Shown here piece by piece: positions 17,695-28,556 of a DNA stretch of 64,000 bases; the stretch's first letter is position 1; every line of letters begins with the position of its first letter. The position numbers and the translations under genes were made by a program. Below the pieces are notes generated by a model, which was not told the DNA's origin, ran no database searches, and saw nothing but the letters and a program-made list of their open reading frames with translations. The stretch is from Paenibacillus sp. Soil750 (GTDB lineage Bacteria > Bacillota > Bacilli > Paenibacillales > NBRC-103111): positions 62,001 through 126,000 of the forward strand of contig NZ_LMSD01000007.1 in assembly GCF_001428045.1 (NCBI RefSeq), in the 5' to 3' direction.

Positions 17695-18993
17695 CTAGGA
17701 CTCGCTCACTAGCTCAACCTGTGCGCCAATGGAGCGCAAGTGGTCGAAATATTGTGGATACGACTTCGCCACATGGTGGGCATCCCGAATCGTTAAACCC
17801 TTCTCAGAGCGTAGACCAACTACAGTTAATGCCATGATGACCCGATGATCGAAATGCGCGTTGATTTCTACGCCACCTTCAACCCCTTGTGGTTTACCAT
17901 GAACAATAATTTCACTCTGACGCTCTTCTACATCAGCTCCAGCCTTGCGAAGCTCATTCAAATAATCTGTGATACGATCACACTCTTTATACCGTAGGTT
18001 CTCAACATTGTAGAAACGCGAAGTACCTTCTGCAAATACAGCTGCAGCAACCATAGCTAGTACAGCATCCGTGAAATGATCACCATCGAATTCTCCAGCA
18101 ACTAGACGCTGATTCCCACGAACATGTACAACACCATTGTCGTGCGTAAGATCTACGCCCATTGCCTTCAGAACATCCACACAGGCCTTCTCACCTTGCT
18201 TGCTGTTCTCTTCTAGACGAAGTACTCGCACATCGGAATTCGTAACCGCAGCGGCAGCAAGAATGGCTGCTGAACCTGGATAGTCGCCTTGGATGACATA
18301 TTCTTTGGCTTCATAGGATTGTCCACCTGGAATACGGTAGTGCATCAAATCCTCACTTGCATGAACCACGATGCCCGCCTGCGCTAATACTTCAAGCGTT
18401 TGCCCTACAATAATTTTGGACTTCAAATCATGTAGAACTTCAATTTCACTGTCTTCTTCCAATAATGGCGTCATAAACAATAAAGAACTCAGGAACTGGG
18501 AACTCACATTACCCGAAACGGTGATTTTGCCGCCGCGAGGTTGTCCCCCTTTAATTGTTATCGGCAGACGACCGTTATTATGTTGTACTTCTACGCCCAT
18601 TTGTTGCAAAGTATCGATTAAATCATCGTGAGGACGTTTACCCAATGATTCTGGATACGTATTAACAAATGTCACTTCCGGACAGAAAGCAGCCGTAGAC
18701 ATCAAAAAGCGTAGAACAGCACCAGCATTCCCAACATTCAATTCAGACACATGCTTAGGATTCTTGCCGAAGCCTGTGATAATAATTTTCTCATCATCTT
18801 CTTCTATAATAGCGCCAAGATCACGTACACATCGTCTCATAGCATCACTATCTTCACTATGAGCTGGGTAATAGATTGTGCTTGTCCCATTAGCTAGCGC
18901 ACCGATTAGCAAGTAGCGTGTAGTGTAGTTTTTGGAGGATAAAGCATTAATTTCCCCTTGGAGATGGGAGGTTGGTTTTACGATGGCTTTCAT
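17695..18993 (-). CDS. aroA: 3-phosphoshikimate 1-carboxyvinyltransferase (EPSP synthase), divergent
   Basis: Catalyses the sixth shikimate-pathway step, joining PEP and shikimate-3-phosphate. 432 residues. Recognisable EPSPS signatures are the N-terminal SSKNYTTR (catalytic Lys and Arg kept), GNVSSQFLSSLLF, GDYPGSAA and RYKECDRI followed by DHRV. The PEP-site loop reads NVGNAGAVLRF, where class I enzymes have GNAGTAMRP, so three positions known to affect glyphosate binding differ. First gene of a unit with the C39 peptidase and YccU-like genes; aroK lies about 0.6 kb away. Confidence 0.9.
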   Translation of the reverse strand: MKAIVKPTSHLQGEINALSSKNYTTRYLLIGALANGTSTIYYPAHSEDSDAMRRCVRDLGAIIEEDDEKIIITGFGKNPKHVSELNVGNAGAVLRFLMSTAAFCPEVTFVNTYPESLGKRPHDDLIDTLQQMGVEVQHNNGRLPITIKGGQPRGGKITVSGNVSSQFLSSLLFMTPLLEEDSEIEVLHDLKSKIIVGQTLEVLAQAGIVVHASEDLMHYRIPGGQSYEAKEYVIQGDYPGSAAILAAAAVTNSDVRVLRLEENSKQGEKACVDVLKAMGVDLTHDNGVVHVRGNQRLVAGEFDGDHFTDAVLAMVAAAVFAEGTSRFYNVENLRYKECDRITDYLNELRKAGADVEERQSEIIVHGKPQGVEGGVEINAHFDHRVIMALTVVGLRSEKGLTIRDAHHVAKSYPQYFDHLRSIGAQVELVSES

Positions 18994-19180
18994 GTCGTTT
19001 GTTAACTCCTTCGCAAGTAGTTTATATGTATATCCAGCAGAATGAATGCCAAAAAACCAATCATCAGCAGGATGATAGAGATCCTAAGATTTATTGACAG
19101 TGTACCATACGAAATCTAACTTGGGAACCTTCTCCCCTAGCAGATGTATCAAGGAAAAGCTAGATAAAGAAACACTTCGT

Positions 19181-19209
19181 TTGACATCACGTCGTTATAT
19201 TTCTATCAT
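19181..19209 (+). promoter_or_regulatory. Promoter of the rhodanese gene
   Basis: Perfect TTGACA, a 17-base spacer and TATCAT. Confidence 0.75.
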
Positions 19210-19256
19210 ACTAAGTAAGAAGCTTTCTTCTGAAAATACAAACATGGAGGCGTATC

Positions 19257-19547
19257 ATGGACACGATTCTACCATCAGAGATCAAAGCAAGACTCGCACA
19301 AGGGGAGCAGTTAACACTTATTGACGTTCGCGAAGATGAGGAAGTAGCTGAAGGCATGATTCAAGGCGCAATACATATTCCATTAGGCCAATTGCCAGAG
19401 CGGCTTAGCGAGATCCCACAAGTCGACGAAGTCATTTTAGTATGTCGTAGTGGAAATCGAAGCGGACGCGCACTAGGCTATCTAGAAGCCAACGGTTATA
19501 AAGGTCTTAAGAATATGACCGGTGGCATGCTGGAGTGGGAAGATTAA
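19257..19547 (+). CDS. Single-domain rhodanese
   Basis: Sulfurtransferase-type protein of 96 residues. The active-site loop is CRSGNRSG with the nucleophilic Cys, and the family motif LIDVREDEEVAEG is present near the N terminus. No signal peptide is seen, so it is cytoplasmic. GGAGG precedes the ATG. Its physiological sulfur acceptor is unknown. Convergent with aroK. Confidence 0.92.
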   Translation: MDTILPSEIKARLAQGEQLTLIDVREDEEVAEGMIQGAIHIPLGQLPERLSEIPQVDEVILVCRSGNRSGRALGYLEANGYKGLKNMTGGMLEWED

Positions 19548-19565
19548 GCTGAAGAGCTTATCTTC
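19539..19565. terminator. Possible terminator hairpin between rhodanese and aroK genes
   Basis: GAAGA-TAAGCT pairs with AGCTTA-TCTTC, overlapping the rhodanese stop codon. There is no strong T run. Confidence 0.35.
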
Positions 19566-19568
19566 TCC

Positions 19569-20078
19569 TTAATGGCGCACCGCTTGCTGAATGATGCGAT
19601 CTGCAATTTCATCCTCGCTTAAGTCCGTCGTATCAATAGACGTATGAGCGAAATCATAGGCATGCTTTCTTTGTTCCATTAACGTATGAACACGTTCTTC
19701 CAAATTACCTTGCAGCAAAGGCCGATTCGTATCCGCACTCACTCTTTGGATAATCGTTTCCGCCGTTGCGTGCAACGCAACAACAAAGCCATGCTGCAAC
19801 ATGCAAATTCGATTAGATTCTGCAAGTACCGCACCTCCGCCAGTCGCAACAACTTGTCCCTCGCTATCTAATATACGTGCCAGCGTCTCGGTTTCCAGAG
19901 CGCGAAAGTGTGCTTCTCCATGATCCCGAAATAATTCAGGAATGCTTGTCTGTTGAACTTCTTCTAACACGGCGTCAGAATCACAAAAACTCCATCCTAA
20001 ACGCTCGGCAAGCTTCTTGCCTACGGTTGATTTCCCTGTTCCCATAAATCCAACAAGTACAATATTTCTGACTGTCAC
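19569..20078 (-). CDS. aroK: Shikimate kinase
   Basis: Phosphorylates shikimate at the 3-OH with ATP. P-loop VGFMGTGKST, shikimate-binding DSD, Arg in FRALE, and the ATGGGAVL motif are intact. The start is uncertain: GTG at 20078 gives the usual N terminus (MTVRNIVLVGFMG) with AAGGGG 6 bases upstream, while ATG at 20108 would add ten residues with a weaker ribosome-binding site. 169 residues with the GTG start. Confidence 0.92.
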   Translation of the reverse strand: MTVRNIVLVGFMGTGKSTVGKKLAERLGWSFCDSDAVLEEVQQTSIPELFRDHGEAHFRALETETLARILDSEGQVVATGGGAVLAESNRICMLQHGFVVALHATAETIIQRVSADTNRPLLQGNLEERVHTLMEQRKHAYDFAHTSIDTTDLSEDEIADRIIQQAVRH

Positions 20079-20246
20079 ACAAATCCCCTTTTCCCATATG
20101 CTAGTCATACAAACTTTCCCAACATCATACCATAGCCCTTACAGCATGAATACAATCCATTAAAAAATCATATAGTAGTGTGAATAAATTCTAGCACAAA
20201 CAGTTAAGATTTTAGAGAGACCACGCCGATAAGGAGAGATGGAGCT

Positions 20247-20567
20247 TTGAACCCAACTGTGCTGCAGCAAAACCAAACTACCGCCTTGACGAACCGCACA
20301 CAACGCAAACTGGAGCAAATTTTGCACCCAAGCTATACACTATGCAAAGAGGATGTCGTCTGGATTTTAGAGTTTATTAAGAAAAAAGTGGCTGAAGAAG
20401 ACCCGATGATGCAAGGTCTAACTCAACCACGATTATTAAGAAATTTCCGTTATTTTGCTGAGATATCTCTCATGCTCATCCACAAACGCAACGGCTTCGA
20501 TCAAGAAGCTGATCGTCTGAAGATGTGGCTGCGAGAGGCAGCCTACGGCTTACAAGATGAGAAATAA
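20247..20567 (+). CDS. Small conserved-looking protein of unknown function
   Basis: 106 residues starting at TTG 20247, with AAGGAG 10 bases upstream. The sequence is helical and charged with no signal peptide and no motif I recognise. Its stop ends exactly where the convergent gndA stop begins, with no room for a terminator. Confidence 0.6.
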   Translation: MNPTVLQQNQTTALTNRTQRKLEQILHPSYTLCKEDVVWILEFIKKKVAEEDPMMQGLTQPRLLRNFRYFAEISLMLIHKRNGFDQEADRLKMWLREAAYGLQDEK

Positions 20568-21983
20568 CTACTCGTTACCCATCCAGTTGTAGTGGAAGGA
20601 TCCTTCTTTGTCTACACGTTGGAACGTATGAGCACCGAAGTAATCACGTTGTGCTTGTAACAAGTTAGCTGGCAATCTTTCTGTACGGTAGCTGTCATAG
20701 TAAGCAAGTGCGGATGCGAAAGAAGGAACTGCGATACCACGAGCAACCGCTTCTGCAACCACTTGTCTCCATGAACCTTGGTAGTTATGAACTACGTCTG
20801 TGAAGTAAGAATCAAGCAACAAGTTTTTCAATTCAGGATTGCGATCATACGCATCCTTGATATTTTGAAGGAAACGAGCGCGGATGATACAACCGCCACG
20901 GAAGATCATTGCGATGCTGCCGTATTTCAAATCCCATTTGTATTCTTCGGAAGCTGCTCTCATTTGAGCGAAACCTTGTGCATATGAACAAATTTTGCTT
21001 GCGTAAAGAGCTTGACGAACAGCCTCAATAAACGCTTTGCGATCGCCTGTGAATGCTGGAGCATCAGGTCCTTTGAGTACTTTGCTTGCTGCTACACGTT
21101 CTTCCTTCATCGCAGAGATGAAACGGGAGAATACGGATTCTGTGATGATAGAAAGCGGCACGCCAAGGTCCAGAGCACTTTGACTGGTCCATTTTCCTGT
21201 TCCCTTTTGTCCTGCGGAATCCAGAATCACGTCAACCATTGGTTTGCCTGTTTCAGCGTCATATTTCGTGAAAATATCACGAGTGATTTCGATCAAGTAG
21301 CTGTCCAGCTCCCCGTTGTTCCACTCCGTGAAGATCTCATGAAGCTCTTCTGTGCTAACGTTAAGTACATCTTTTAGCAATTGGTACGCTTCACAAATCA
21401 ATTGCATATCTCCGTACTCAATACCGTTGTGTACCATTTTTACATAGTGACCCGCGCCGTCTGGCCCGATATACGTACAACAAGCATCTTCGCCAACTTT
21501 TGCAGAGATTGCTGTTAGGATAGGCTCTACCAATTTATACGCGTCTTCTTGGCCTCCTGGCATGATCGAAGGTCCTTTAAGCGCGCCTTCTTCACCGCCG
21601 GAAACACCTGTTCCAACGAAACGAATTCCGTGAGCTTCAAGCTCTTTGTTACGACGTTGTGTATCTGGGAAGAAAGCATTTCCGCCATCGATCAAAATAT
21701 CGCCTTTATCCAAATGCGGAAGCAATTGGTTGATTGTATCATCTGTAGGTCCGCCTGCTTTGACCATAATCAAAATTTTGCGCGGCACTTCAAGGGATTG
21801 AACGAATTCTTCAACCGTATATGTACCTACAAGTTGTTTGCCTGGTGCTTCATTAAGAAGCTCTTTCGTTTTCTCAGCAGAACGGTTGAATACGGATACC
21901 GTAAAGCCTCTGCTTTCAATGTTTAATGCTAAGTTTTTCCCCATTACTGCTAAACCTACAACACCTATTTGTTGCTTAGACAT
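20568..21983 (-). CDS. gndA: 6-phosphogluconate dehydrogenase, decarboxylating
   Basis: Oxidises 6-phosphogluconate to ribulose-5-phosphate with CO2 release. The NADP-binding loop [32 protein letters not shown] (catalytic Lys and His/Asn) and [15 protein letters not shown] are all present. The start is placed at MSKQQIG by family comparison (471 residues); ATG 21992, three codons upstream, has a closer Shine-Dalgarno and is the alternative. It is the last gene of the operon, following gluconokinase and the SDR, supplying the final step of gluconate use. Confidence 0.95.
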   Translation of the reverse strand: MSKQQIGVVGLAVMGKNLALNIESRGFTVSVFNRSAEKTKELLNEAPGKQLVGTYTVEEFVQSLEVPRKILIMVKAGGPTDDTINQLLPHLDKGDILIDGGNAFFPDTQRRNKELEAHGIRFVGTGVSGGEEGALKGPSIMPGGQEDAYKLVEPILTAISAKVGEDACCTYIGPDGAGHYVKMVHNGIEYGDMQLICEAYQLLKDVLNVSTEELHEIFTEWNNGELDSYLIEITRDIFTKYDAETGKPMVDVILDSAGQKGTGKWTSQSALDLGVPLSIITESVFSRFISAMKEERVAASKVLKGPDAPAFTGDRKAFIEAVRQALYASKICSYAQGFAQMRAASEEYKWDLKYGSIAMIFRGGCIIRARFLQNIKDAYDRNPELKNLLLDSYFTDVVHNYQGSWRQVVAEAVARGIAVPSFASALAYYDSYRTERLPANLLQAQRDYFGAHTFQRVDKEGSFHYNWMGNE

Positions 21984-22015
21984 GTCTCTCATACACCCTT
22001 CCGATATATAAATAG

Positions 22016-22783
22016 TTAAATCGTCATCGCGCCAAAACCGCCGTCTACTCTCAAAACTGTTCCTGTTACAAAGCTTGAAGCTTTCTCTGAAGCCAGGTAC
22101 ACCGCAGCACCTTGAAGCTCTGCAGCTTCACCAAATCGATTCATTGGCGTATGACGCATAATGGATTCGATCCGCTCAGGTGACAAAATCTTACGATTCT
22201 GCTCTGCTGGGAAAAAGCCTGGAATAATCGCGTTCACACGTACACGGCTCGGAGCGAACTCACGGGCTAGGTTTTGTGTGATATTATTCACAGCTGCTTT
22301 AGAAGCGGAGTAAGTGAACACACGAGAAAGTGGTGGATCCGAGGAAACGGATGAAATATTAATAATGCTTCCACCTTCTCCTCGTTCAACCATGTATTTC
22401 CCGAATACTTGGCAGGCTAGCACGACGCTTTTCAAATTTACCTCCATAATAGAATCCCATTCTTCCATGGAAATGTCAAAGAAAGGTGTCGCACTATTTT
22501 TACCTGGACAATTCATAAGAATATCCGCGCTGCCTGACCAAGCGATAACATCTTGAAGAACAAGCTCTAAATCTTCACGTTTCGTTGCATCTGCTTGGAA
22601 GGTTTTCGCTTCGCCGCCAATCGCAGCAATACTCTCTCGAACCTGCTCGCTTTTCTCTTGATTACGCCCGACGATTGCTACTTTGGCACCATGTCCAGCA
22701 AGTGCTAAAGCCATTGAGCCACCAAGTGTACTATTACCGCCAATAATTACTGCTGTTTTCCCAGAAAGATCGAATAAGTTCAT
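22016..22783 (-). CDS. SDR oxidoreductase, UxuB/YjmF-like (D-mannonate oxidoreductase candidate)
   Basis: Short-chain dehydrogenase of 255 residues from ATG 22783 (GAGAGG nine bases upstream; ATG 22792 has no spacing). The nucleotide-binding loop reads [13 protein letters not shown] rather than TGxxxGIG. The catalytic set is Ser in INISSVSS and YSASK (Tyr, Lys). The segment [17 protein letters not shown] followed by HTPMNRFGE resembles the YjmF-type SDR D-mannonate/fructuronate oxidoreductases. Its place between gntK and gndA supports a hexonate substrate. A 5-keto-gluconate reductase is the main alternative. Confidence 0.75.
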   Translation of the reverse strand: MNLFDLSGKTAVIIGGNSTLGGSMALALAGHGAKVAIVGRNQEKSEQVRESIAAIGGEAKTFQADATKREDLELVLQDVIAWSGSADILMNCPGKNSATPFFDISMEEWDSIMEVNLKSVVLACQVFGKYMVERGEGGSIINISSVSSDPPLSRVFTYSASKAAVNNITQNLAREFAPSRVRVNAIIPGFFPAEQNRKILSPERIESIMRHTPMNRFGEAAELQGAAVYLASEKASSFVTGTVLRVDGGFGAMTI

Positions 22784-22825
22784 TGTCGTCATCCTCTCGA
22801 ATAATAGTGCTTTGTCTAAAATGAA

Positions 22826-24388
22826 TTATGATTGAGGACTCCGTAGGTGCTGACTTTGAAAAGCGGTGATCGCGTCGAATTGATCTTTTAACTGATGATA
22901 TACGCTCGTATAAATAGATGTCAATTGTTGATATACGCGATAATCGTTTTCATTCACCTCGTGAGCCTTTCCTACCCCGATCCATTTATGTGCATGCGAT
23001 AAGTCTTCAATCTCACCCATTGCGAGTAAACCAAGTAAAGCTGCGCCAATTCCTGAGCTCTCAATGGAGTCTGGAACGGTAACGGCCGTACCGAGCATAT
23101 CGGTCATCATCTGACGCCAGAACTCTGAGCGAGCGAAGCCTCCTGATGCACGAATGACGGTTGCAGGTCCCATCATCCGTTCCAACGATGTGGCAACGGC
23201 TTGAATGGAGAACATGACGCCTTCCAAAGCGGCACGGATCATATGCTTCTTTTGATGACTAAGCGATAAACCGAAATAAACACCACGTGCGTTAGCATTC
23301 CAATAAGGTGCACGTTCGCCGGATAGCAGCGGCAAGAAAAGCAATCCTTCGGAGCCTGCTCCCACTTCAGCAGCAAGAGCCGTCAAGTAATCGTATGGGT
23401 CCATGCCCAAGCGGCGTGCTTCCTCAGCTTCTGCTGTCGCGATCTGGTCTCTCACCCATCGGAAGACAATACCTCCATTGTTAATCGGTCCACCAACGAC
23501 CCAGAAGTTTTCGGTTAACGCGTAACAGAACAACTTGCCCTCGGGGTCGGTTTGCGGTTTGTTCACGACGCTGCGAACTGCGCCGCTTGTACCAATCGTA
23601 ACCGCGACAACACCGGGCTCGAAGGCGCCTACGCCTAGGTTGGCAAGTACACCATCGGAAGCGCCGACAATAAACGGCGTTTCCATGGACAAGCCCATGG
23701 CAGTGGCATAAGCGGAGCTCATACCCTCTACACGATGTGTCGTAGGCACAAGTGCGGAAAGCTGTTGAGGTGTTACCCCAGCATAATCAAGCGCACCTGC
23801 ATCCCAATCCAATTGCTCAAGATTGAATAATCCTGTCGCACTCGCCAAGGAATGATCGATCAGATACTGATTAAACAGTTTGGCGAACACATACTCTTTA
23901 ATCCCTATAAATTTATGGGTATTTCGAACAAGCGCTGGTTCATGCTCTCCGAACCACTTTAATTTCAAAAGTGGCGACATGGGATGAATCGGTGTGCCTG
24001 TTCTCGCATAAATCTGTTGGCCAAGCCCACTCTGCTTCAAATCCTCCGCATATTTCGCGGCACGATTGTCTGCCCATGTAATACATTGGGTTAACGGCTT
24101 ATTGTGCTCATCTACGGCGATTATGCTGTGCATCGCAGAACTGAAGGATACGCAAAGCACTTGTTCAGGCGAGATGCCTTGCTTGCGAACAACGGCCCCA
24201 ATCCCCTGCACCACAGCATCAAAGATTTGATCTGGATCTTGCTCGGCACGATCTGCTGCAGGTGTGAATAGCGGATATTCGATGGAATGGGAGGCAAGTA
24301 CCTGTCCATCCCGATCAATGACCAGCGTTTTGGTACTCGTTGTTCCAATATCAGCAGCTATGATATAGGGCTTCTGACTTTGCGTCAT
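22826..24388 (-). CDS. gntK: Gluconokinase (FGGY family)
   Basis: Phosphorylates D-gluconate to 6-phosphogluconate. 520 residues from ATG 24388, which overlaps the upstream stop by ATGA; an in-frame TTG at 24394 is the alternative. FGGY signatures: N-terminal phosphate loop AADIGTTSTKTLV, catalytic Asp in GASDGVLANLG, and the C-terminal ATP-site segments TIGTSGAVR and IRASGGFARSEFW. The sequence is closest to the gluconate branch of the family as I recognise it. Its product is the substrate of gndA in the same operon. Confidence 0.92.
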   Translation of the reverse strand: MTQSQKPYIIAADIGTTSTKTLVIDRDGQVLASHSIEYPLFTPAADRAEQDPDQIFDAVVQGIGAVVRKQGISPEQVLCVSFSSAMHSIIAVDEHNKPLTQCITWADNRAAKYAEDLKQSGLGQQIYARTGTPIHPMSPLLKLKWFGEHEPALVRNTHKFIGIKEYVFAKLFNQYLIDHSLASATGLFNLEQLDWDAGALDYAGVTPQQLSALVPTTHRVEGMSSAYATAMGLSMETPFIVGASDGVLANLGVGAFEPGVVAVTIGTSGAVRSVVNKPQTDPEGKLFCYALTENFWVVGGPINNGGIVFRWVRDQIATAEAEEARRLGMDPYDYLTALAAEVGAGSEGLLFLPLLSGERAPYWNANARGVYFGLSLSHQKKHMIRAALEGVMFSIQAVATSLERMMGPATVIRASGGFARSEFWRQMMTDMLGTAVTVPDSIESSGIGAALLGLLAMGEIEDLSHAHKWIGVGKAHEVNENDYRVYQQLTSIYTSVYHQLKDQFDAITAFQSQHLRSPQS

Positions 24389-25656
24389 TTGCAAATATTC
24401 CCCTCTGCATCGAATGTTAGTTCAAATGGCTCCGATAAAATTTCAATGTCTGGATGCTGACGAGCAGCATCAAGGAGGTTTACCGAAATTTCAATTTCAC
24501 CTAAGTGAAGTGTATCTTGGATACGAACAAGCTTACAGGTCGTGTAATCTAAAATATTACAAGTTTTCACGGCTGCTTTGATCGCATAGAAATCATTTTC
24601 TAAGGTAGTCGCGATTTTCGTAGGTGCACAAACCGTAGAAGTTAACCCATTGGCATACGTGAATTCTAGATTTGTCTTATCAACTAGACGTTGGGTAGTG
24701 AAGTCCGCAGTGCCCACGCCATTCGCATTCCCTTTGGTTTCATGTGTCAAATCAAGGACAACCATCTTCGATACTTCAGGTCCACCATGTGCATACGGGG
24801 TAGGATAACGTCCTGTAACGTTAGGATCCATGCCGTCACCACTAATATTTTTACCGATGTAATCAATCACAAGGACGTCGATTTCATCGAATAAAATTTT
24901 AGGTAAACGTGACTTCGCTTCTACCAATAGGACTTCCTCACGCGCTTCAATCTCAGCGGCTGGAAGAACCTCAACCTGACAAGTCTCATCGTATGCATTC
25001 TCTACGAGGGCTACGCCAAAGACGATTGGCAGCTTCTCAATCATCAAATTCGCCATAGCAGGAACATTCTCTGCCATATATTTAAAGCCAAGCTGATGAC
25101 ACGCCTCAGCCCCTTTTTGCTTACCTAGACCAATCGCAATCATCTTCATGATGCCGCTCTCAATGCGTCCGCGGAAAGCAGTGTGCGGCTTTACACGGTT
25201 AATAACGACAATGGCATCTGCTTCTGAGGCAATACGATCTACATAGACCGGTAAACCATTCGGCAGTTGATCGATTTTGACCACGTCCATGGAAGAACGA
25301 ATCGGTGCTCCCATCGTTTCTTCTGTAATGCCAAAGTGCTGGAGCACCTCAGTCTGACCATCCGCAGTCGCCCCGCCATGGCTTCCCATACACGGTACAA
25401 TAAACGGATGTGCACCTCGTGCCTTGATGGCATCCAAGGTTGTTTTCGTGAAGCCCGCAATATTAGCAATCCCTCTGCTTCCTACAGCCACTGCAACTTG
25501 CTGGCCAGGAAGGATACTCGGCATAACGCCACTGCTTTCGAGCTTATCGGCAAGTTCCTGCAAAGGATTTTCCAGAATCGAACGATCAAACTTCTGACGA
25601 ATTTTAACCATTTGCGGAATCGGAATGTCATTTAACAATTCTCTTAGAATACTCAT
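24385..25656 (-). CDS. LarA-family (DUF2088) racemase/epimerase-like protein
   Basis: 423 residues with the lactate-racemase-type fold. Visible family features are CMGSHGGAT (conserved His), RVKPHTAFRG (His) and the Lys-rich segment GIMKMIAIGLGKQKGAEACHQLG, where LarA carries its cofactor lysine and a His. LarA uses a nickel-pincer nucleotide to racemise 2-hydroxyacids, and homologues epimerising other hydroxyacids, including D-gluconate at C2, are known. In this operon it is a candidate gluconate/mannonate 2-epimerase. The nickel-cofactor genes larB, larC and larE are not in the window. It begins 17 bases after lacI and overlaps gntK by four bases. Confidence 0.75.
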   Translation of the reverse strand: MSILRELLNDIPIPQMVKIRQKFDRSILENPLQELADKLESSGVMPSILPGQQVAVAVGSRGIANIAGFTKTTLDAIKARGAHPFIVPCMGSHGGATADGQTEVLQHFGITEETMGAPIRSSMDVVKIDQLPNGLPVYVDRIASEADAIVVINRVKPHTAFRGRIESGIMKMIAIGLGKQKGAEACHQLGFKYMAENVPAMANLMIEKLPIVFGVALVENAYDETCQVEVLPAAEIEAREEVLLVEAKSRLPKILFDEIDVLVIDYIGKNISGDGMDPNVTGRYPTPYAHGGPEVSKMVVLDLTHETKGNANGVGTADFTTQRLVDKTNLEFTYANGLTSTVCAPTKIATTLENDFYAIKAAVKTCNILDYTTCKLVRIQDTLHLGEIEISVNLLDAARQHPDIEILSEPFELTFDAEGNICK

Positions 25657-25673
25657 CGACTTTCCCCACTTTC

Positions 25674-26726
<1,053 letters not shown>

Positions 26727-26743
26727 TAGTCTTTTCGCGAGAC

Positions 26744-26767
26744 CAAAAAACTCCCTTCTCAGGGAGT
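26744..26767 (-). terminator. Terminator after the second lacI gene
   Basis: ACTCCCT-GAGA-AGGGAGT followed by TTTTTT on the minus strand. It separates the second lacI gene from the hexonate operon. Confidence 0.92.
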
Positions 26768-26777
26768 CCAAAACCAG

Positions 26778-27782
26778 TTATTTATGATTTCTCTTTGCAG
26801 TCGATTGTCTCACCACTAGCTCAGGCAGCAACTTTATCGTGTGATATGTGTCTGCGTCTACCACACCATCAATCTTTCGCATTAATTCATCGACAGCGCT
26901 ACGCCCTAGCTCGCCTGCAGGCTGACGTACAGTTGTTAAATGCGGACGAAATTCAGAAGCGAATACTTGATCGTCGAATCCTACGATCGAAATATCTTTA
27001 GGAATCTGGTATCCTAAGGTTTTAAATGCATCCATCAAGCCGATTGCAATGAAATCATCTGCTGCAAATACAGCAGTGGGTACCTTCACGTTGCGTATCC
27101 AACCGTCTGCAATATCGTAGCCAGAAGATATGCTAAATTCGCCTTGTTCAATCCACAGTTCAGTCAAACCTGCCTCCAGCATCGCATGAAAATATCCACG
27201 CTCACGTTCCGCACTACTCAAGAAGGGCTCTGGCCCACGAATATGAGCAATTGTTTGATGCCCGAGATCAATCAGATGCTTGGTAGCTTCATAGCCACCG
27301 ATGAAATTATCTACAATGACGGACGAAACCGATTCATGACAATACTGATTATCAATCAGCACAAAAGGGATTTTCTTCTTTTCCAATTCCGTTACATAGG
27401 CAAATTCATTCGTGGGAGACACGACGATTAAACCATCTACGCGATCTTCTTGAAATAAAGAATTCTCAAAGGATTTAAACACGTCGGTCGAGACCGATAA
27501 AGCAAGAAAATAGCCCCGTTCTGCTAAATGATCATTCATTTCTTTCACAACGGCATCGAAGAATGAATCATTGAGGGTCGAAATCGCAACACCAATGATG
27601 CCTGTCTTACCTCTAGCTAAACTGCGAGCAGCTGCGTTCGGCTGATAGTCCAGCTCCTTCATGGCTTGCAGCACCTTTTGCCGATTCCCCTCCCGCACCG
27701 TACCTGCTTGATTGATTACGCGGGAGACGGTGACCACAGAAAGTCCACTTTTCTTCGCAACATCAAAAATACTGACTTTCAT
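26778..27782 (-). CDS. Second LacI-family regulator, monocistronic
   Basis: 334 residues. Helix-turn-helix SIFDVAKKSGLSVVTVSRVIN, hinge NAAARSLARGKT, then a sugar-binding-type effector domain with DDFIAIGLMDA and IVGFDDQVFASEF. It is only distantly similar to the neighbouring LacI protein, so it is not a recent duplicate. It has its own promoter overlapped by an operator-like palindrome and its own terminator. The target is not clear; autoregulation and cross-control of the adjacent operon are both possible. Confidence 0.88.
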   Translation of the reverse strand: MKVSIFDVAKKSGLSVVTVSRVINQAGTVREGNRQKVLQAMKELDYQPNAAARSLARGKTGIIGVAISTLNDSFFDAVVKEMNDHLAERGYFLALSVSTDVFKSFENSLFQEDRVDGLIVVSPTNEFAYVTELEKKKIPFVLIDNQYCHESVSSVIVDNFIGGYEATKHLIDLGHQTIAHIRGPEPFLSSAERERGYFHAMLEAGLTELWIEQGEFSISSGYDIADGWIRNVKVPTAVFAADDFIAIGLMDAFKTLGYQIPKDISIVGFDDQVFASEFRPHLTTVRQPAGELGRSAVDELMRKIDGVVDADTYHTIKLLPELVVRQSTAKRNHK

Positions 27783-27811
27783 GGCTTCAACTCCTGTAAT
27801 TCACCCTAAAA

Positions 27812-27841
27812 AGTATAAGCGCTTTAATTTTACTGAAACAA
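27812..27841 (-). promoter_or_regulatory. Promoter with operator palindrome of the second lacI gene
   Basis: TTGTTT (27841-27836), an 18-base spacer and TATACT (27817-27812) on the minus strand. The near-palindrome ATAAGCGCTTTA (27815-27826), with the LacI-type GCGC centre, overlaps the -10, suggesting autorepression. Confidence 0.6.
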
Positions 27842-27898
27842 TTATAATCGAAAGCTACATTCCTGTATATGTTTCATTCTTCTCCCCCTATAAATACA

Positions 27899-27940
27899 CA
27901 AAAGAGAGTCCCGTATACGTTCATACAGGCTCTCTTTCAT
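27899..27940 (-). terminator. Terminator after the 198-residue unknown gene
   Basis: AAAGAGAGCCTGTAT pairs with ATACGGGACTCTCTTT, followed by T residues on the minus strand. Confidence 0.85.
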
Positions 27941-27959
27941 CCCAGCACACTATTCATTC

Positions 27960-28556
27960 TCACATCTCCAATAGAAGCATTTCTTGTCTCAATTCGATTA
28001 ATTTAACTTTACTTTCCATCGCAGCTTTGGTATCCCCGGATGAGAGTGCATCTTGCAGCGTAGCTAATTCATAATCAAGCTCCATGCGCAAAATAGGGAT
28101 GCGTTCATCTGTCCTCTTTGATCTTAGTGCTTGCATGACTTCTTCTACGGTCACAGCAGGCTCCTTCTGATACAGCACCTTATGTTCAATTCCGCTAATC
28201 TCCACCATGCGGATGATTTCCCCGAACATAATATTCTCAATGAGAATTTGCCGATCCTTAAATCTTTTTACAACGGCATGACCGCGAGTATCTCCGATCA
28301 GCTTCTCCATCATTTCAGCAAGCTTCTCATCTTTGAATGAATAATTGCCAACAATCTTATACTTCTCGCCAATTCGTTCGAATTTCAGCTTAATCAGCTT
28401 TCGTCCAGTGCGAATAGAAATGATAAACTGAAGTTCACTTTCGTTCCAGTAGAGCGAATATCCTTCTTGGATGAGGGCTTTAATGAAGTTCCGGATTAGC
28501 CGGCGATCAAATCGTAACTCTAGGTTGCAATACTCCACTTCATGACTCTTACTCAC
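27960..28556 (-). CDS. Unknown cytoplasmic protein
   Basis: 198 residues from GTG 28556, chosen because GGAGGGG lies exactly six bases upstream; the longer in-frame ATG at 28607 lacks such a site. It is mixed alpha/beta in the first 130 residues and highly charged, with a C-terminal helical part (ELATLQDALSSGDTKAAMESK). No signal peptide or membrane segment. I do not recognise the family. Confidence 0.65.
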   Translation of the reverse strand: MSKSHEVEYCNLELRFDRRLIRNFIKALIQEGYSLYWNESELQFIISIRTGRKLIKLKFERIGEKYKIVGNYSFKDEKLAEMMEKLIGDTRGHAVVKRFKDRQILIENIMFGEIIRMVEISGIEHKVLYQKEPAVTVEEVMQALRSKRTDERIPILRMELDYELATLQDALSSGDTKAAMESKVKLIELRQEMLLLEM

